This document shows, piece by piece, positions 60,781 to 64,000 of a stretch of DNA of 64,000 nucleotides. Position numbers and translations under genes: made by a program. This DNA comes from Phytoseiulus persimilis. Lineage: Eukaryota; Arthropoda; Arachnida; Mesostigmata; Phytoseiidae. The notes below the pieces were generated by a model that saw only the letters and a program-made list of their open reading frames with translations, had not been told where the DNA came from and made no database searches. Each line of letters opens with the position of its first letter. Position 1 is the first letter of the stretch. Where the stretch lies: the NCBI GenBank assembly GCA_037576195.1, contig CM075104.1, positions 17,934,211 to 17,998,210 on the forward strand. The letters run 5' to 3'.

Positions 60781-63468
60781 CCTGTCCTCCTGGGCTGGTT
60801 GTTTGATATCGAACCCTCATCGAGCTGGAAACACAGTTTCTCTCTCAAGGTACTCGAGGACACGGTAGCTCAAGAAACCGACGCGCACCATGACTTCAAG
60901 CTCACACCCATCAACTTCACTCAAGTGTGTTGCCGCTTCTGCTGCTGCTGTCACGATTGTGACTCTTGTACTGATTACGATGTAACATACCTCGAACAGC
61001 TGACATTGAAACCAGGTAGACACAGTGTTCGGGGGTTTCAACAACCGCGGAATCCCATAAGCGCGATCTTCAAATACGAAACAAAATTTCCTAGAAACTG
61101 ATTCAGCAGCGTTCTTTACGTCGCAGTTCTTCTGGTTTCCACATTCATCATCACAACTCCCTCTGTTGTTGTTACTTCCGACGATTCTCAAGAGTTCTAC
61201 TCTCGTCACCTCTCTCTCCTCCGATTCGCTAGCAGAATGTTGTTGTGTGAGCAGACGATATGCTGTGCTCACAGCGCCACCAGCTCTCAGCCGCGGCAAC
61301 TCGCGATATTTCACGGCCACGGTCATCCATCTCCAAGATCTGATGACCGATATCACTGATGCGACTCTAGATGTTGCGAATTCCTGTGGGGGGAGGGCGC
61401 TCACGACCTCGGATGCTTCACTCCGTTCTCGTGCTACCTACATTCGAACCGCAGCCGACTGCGCCGCTTTGGTTGAGCAACCAGAGCCGACTCGTTCGTT
61501 TGCCTCGAGCTTCTATTCCGTCGATCATTATCTGGTCAGTGGGGCGCGGGCTCAGGCATTGAGATTTCGATCTACTTCTCTGAATCATTCGTTCATACTC
61601 AAACTCGGGAGATCATCTCGCGATGGCCCAGGCGAGGCCGAATCTGATGATTCACGCACGTCGACAACCGTGCTCGGCGAGTTTCGAGCTCGGATGTTCA
61701 TGCAAAGCTGACAAACGTGGATTGGCCTCAAGTTCAGACTTGAGGAATTGCGTCGTCAGTGATTAGTTCGTCTGATATCCATAGATCTTGCATCGCGGCG
61801 AAAGGGGTTGGGCGTGTGAGCGCCTCCATTTCAAGGTAAATGACCACGTCGTGATTCTCGAAACGTTATAACCGGGCAACGAATGAACGTGGGACGACGA
61901 ACAAGTTCCGAAAAGCGCATTCATTGGGCTTTCCGAGGGCAATTTAGCGGTCAGCTCGATCGAAGGAACTGTTCCTCCAGAGACCTTGGAGTGGTTGCAG
62001 TCCACTATCACGTGGAAACTTCAGCGTCATTCTTCTCCATAATTTCTAGGTCCACAGAACCAAACAGCCGAATCCGATCGGTGGCTCATCCTTCAACATG
62101 TTGAAGGTGAATCCGATGATAATTGGAGTGGAATCTCTTGGGACGTTGAGCCCTCGGTCGCAATGCTGATGATCTCTAGCGCTCCAGATTCTCGGAATTC
62201 TACAAAAAACGATGGCTCTGTAAATTGTCAACAGCTGGACACAGCTTCTTCATCTTTGGTCAGTTCTTCAGCGGGCTTCGCGCGACATCTTGGAGAAGAT
62301 CGCTTCCTTTCCGAAAAATCCGTGATTAGGTACGCTAGCCAGGTTGTAAGCTAGCATGACCCAGTCGTTAACTAGAGCGATTTATCTGCGGCCAAGCAAG
62401 GAAAGTGATCGGAATCGGATGCTTGAATTCCCGCGACCAACGTCGGTCAGCGGTTCCACATCGTCGTGAACTTGGTGTGCATCAGTATCCAGTGTTTCCG
62501 AGCGGCTTTCTATCTAACCCGTGAATCCTAGCCCCGATTCGCCCACTTTCGGTTGCTGTATCACCTCGTTATCTAACAGAGATCCCCTACTCGTGGAAGG
62601 AGCTCATCATCAAGGCAGTAGCCGGCACCTCTTCACTGACGATTCGGAGAATCGGCGAAGTCTTTTCACTCGGAGGGAAAAGTTTCCGACTTCCTCGTGA
62701 AATCAGAACACGATCCATCTAGGAGCAAGGAAGTCAGGTGGCCGATCTCCCCATCGGACGGAGAGACGCTGTCCGCAAGGTGCTCGATCATGTTGTCCAA
62801 CATCGCTCCTATCGCCATCGATCGGCGTACCTGGACCGACTACAGTCTGGTTCTTGCTTTCCGCATCCATCGCCTTAGAAGGTTGACCAGTCCGTCTCCC
62901 ATAACATGAATTCGTTCGCTTCTCTGTATCCAGTGATACCCATGACCCAACGATTCGCAGCCATCCGCGTTTTCTCTGAGAACGCCGTGAACTCTTCGGT
63001 CTTCAACGATGTTGAGGAGACCTCAGACTTTTTCGAAGTCTGCAACCATTGAGCGTGCATCCGCTGCAATGCCTCTTCTGCTTTGAGATGAAGGACTGCA
63101 TATCATAGCGTTATCACAAGGTATTCGTATTGATATCTCGTCTGTGATTCCTCCGCAGGATTCTCATCGGAATCGCTCGCCCAAGCTTTTCATCATTGAA
63201 TACTTCTTTTTTTCGGGTGGAAGTTCACCTGAGTGTCAACTGCGAAATCCGACGTCACGTTCAAAAGGATCCCAATCTCGTCATGATTTTCACTCCGCCG
63301 TGATTCCCATAACTTGATATGAATTTTGTTGCTTGTGAGTCTCACAGGAGAGAAGACGAGAGAACGGCGAAAGAATAATTCTAGTTTATTGCCGGAGTCA
63401 TCGCTATCTCGGACTCCGTGAATCTGGCAAGTCAGAGAGCTACCGGGCTTCGCGGTTTGCAAGATAGC
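60781..63468. other. Region upstream of NRBF2, unresolved
   Basis: Long frames at 60817-61404 (minus) and 61166-61711 (plus) overlap each other, start at non-ATG codons and match nothing known. Minus-strand fragments at 62230-62050 (STPIIIGFTFNML) and 62011-61763 (VDCNHSKVSGGTVPSIELTA) read somewhat like secreted or membrane protein but could not be joined in phase. I cannot say whether a gene lies here. Confidence 0.4.
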
Positions 63469-64000
63469 TCAAACTAACGGAGGGTGGGTATCCACTTCCT
63501 CGTTTCTTATGGATATTCCTTGATGCGACTTCGCACTAAATAGAATTAGCGAACCTTACGAGCGATTCGGCCAAAGGTTTCTGTTCGTCACTGGACGCAC
63601 CTAACTGGACGGCCAGGGGAAGGATCCTCGGTCTGTCCGTCGATCTCCCAGACAGTACACTATCGGAACAAAGGAAGAAATCATCGACCTTCCTTGTCCG
63701 TGCGTGTAGTCCTTGAAAATAAGGCTGGGATACGCTTCGAAGCTGACAATAGAACTCACTTTCTCAGTAGGTTCGTAATCTCTCTCGCGATAGACGCGAT
63801 TCCGGCGTCGCGTCCTCTGGAGAGGGGTTCTAGTCTTTGTATCATTTTTTGGCAGCTTGGAGCAGCCTGGAGGAAATCGTGGGATGATTTGTCGTTCGAT
63901 TTGAGGTGAACTGGGGGGTAAAATTTGGTTGAAACGTTTCAGGCTTCCGATCGGGAACCCACCTGCGTGGCGCAGCTGCTGATGAGCGCGATGAAGCTCA
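63469..64000 (-). CDS. Partial unknown gene, C-terminal exons
   Basis: Three minus-strand exons, the first cut by the window edge: 64000-63963, 63910-63760, 63535-63469. Phases 1 and 2 match and donors are GTGGGT and GTGAGT. The protein reads ELHRAHQQLRHA, then HLKSNDKSSHDFLQAAPSCQ, KMIQRLEPLSRGRDAGIASI and a tail RNEEVDTHPPLV before the stop. It is largely helical, soluble and has one cysteine. I do not recognise the family. Confidence 0.5.

Noticed and set aside
60817-61711. Long overlapping ORFs on both strands (195 and 181 codons)
   Set aside because: Both begin at non-ATG codons, overlap each other and match no family.

Overview
This is an arthropod nuclear segment. Compact genes, many introns of 45-150 bp, near-even base composition, and chelicerate-style ionotropic and gustatory receptor-like genes suggest a mite, perhaps a phytoseiid predatory mite; the species is inferred, not shown. 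There are no operons, CRISPR arrays or prokaryotic features. I rebuilt multi-exon genes by hand from GT-AG sites and reading-phase continuity. Spans are therefore gene-level, with exon joins given in the evidence.

Layout. 1.1-5.6 kb: two tandem minus-strand Spaetzle-like cystine-knot cytokine genes. 7.8-10 kb: a divergent ionotropic receptor (minus). 14.2-17.7 kb: a multi-pass membrane protein with an extracellular EGF-like module and a cytosolic RING-CH domain (plus). 18.65-28.55 kb: a segmental tandem duplication, each unit holding one intact glucosylceramidase gene (GH30) and a shared non-coding block. 30.1-33.7 kb: palmitoyl-protein thioesterase 1, with a possible antisense exon in its 2.5 kb first intron. 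34.4-35.9 kb: poorly resolved membrane-receptor-like exons. 37.7-39.5 kb: a 45-bp minisatellite with 495-bp higher-order repeats, related to a small degenerate inverted array at 26 kb. 41.7-46.5 kb: a 15-exon NRF-6-like acyltransferase-3 gene (minus). 48-55 kb: mostly unassigned, with a few small candidate genes. 56-57 kb: a single-exon gustatory-receptor-like gene. 58.1-59.4 kb: a structurally intact mariner. 59.7-60.8 kb: NRBF2 (minus). The right edge cuts an unidentified minus-strand gene.

Functional themes are innate-immune or developmental signalling (Spaetzle, Toll ligands), chemosensation (IR, GR-like) and lysosomal or lipid handling (two glucosylceramidases, PPT1, NRF-6-like, and NRBF2 of the autophagy PI3K complex). 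The shared lysosomal theme is probably coincidental. Local tandem duplication is the dominant structural process: the Spaetzle pair, the glucosylceramidase pair and the minisatellites.
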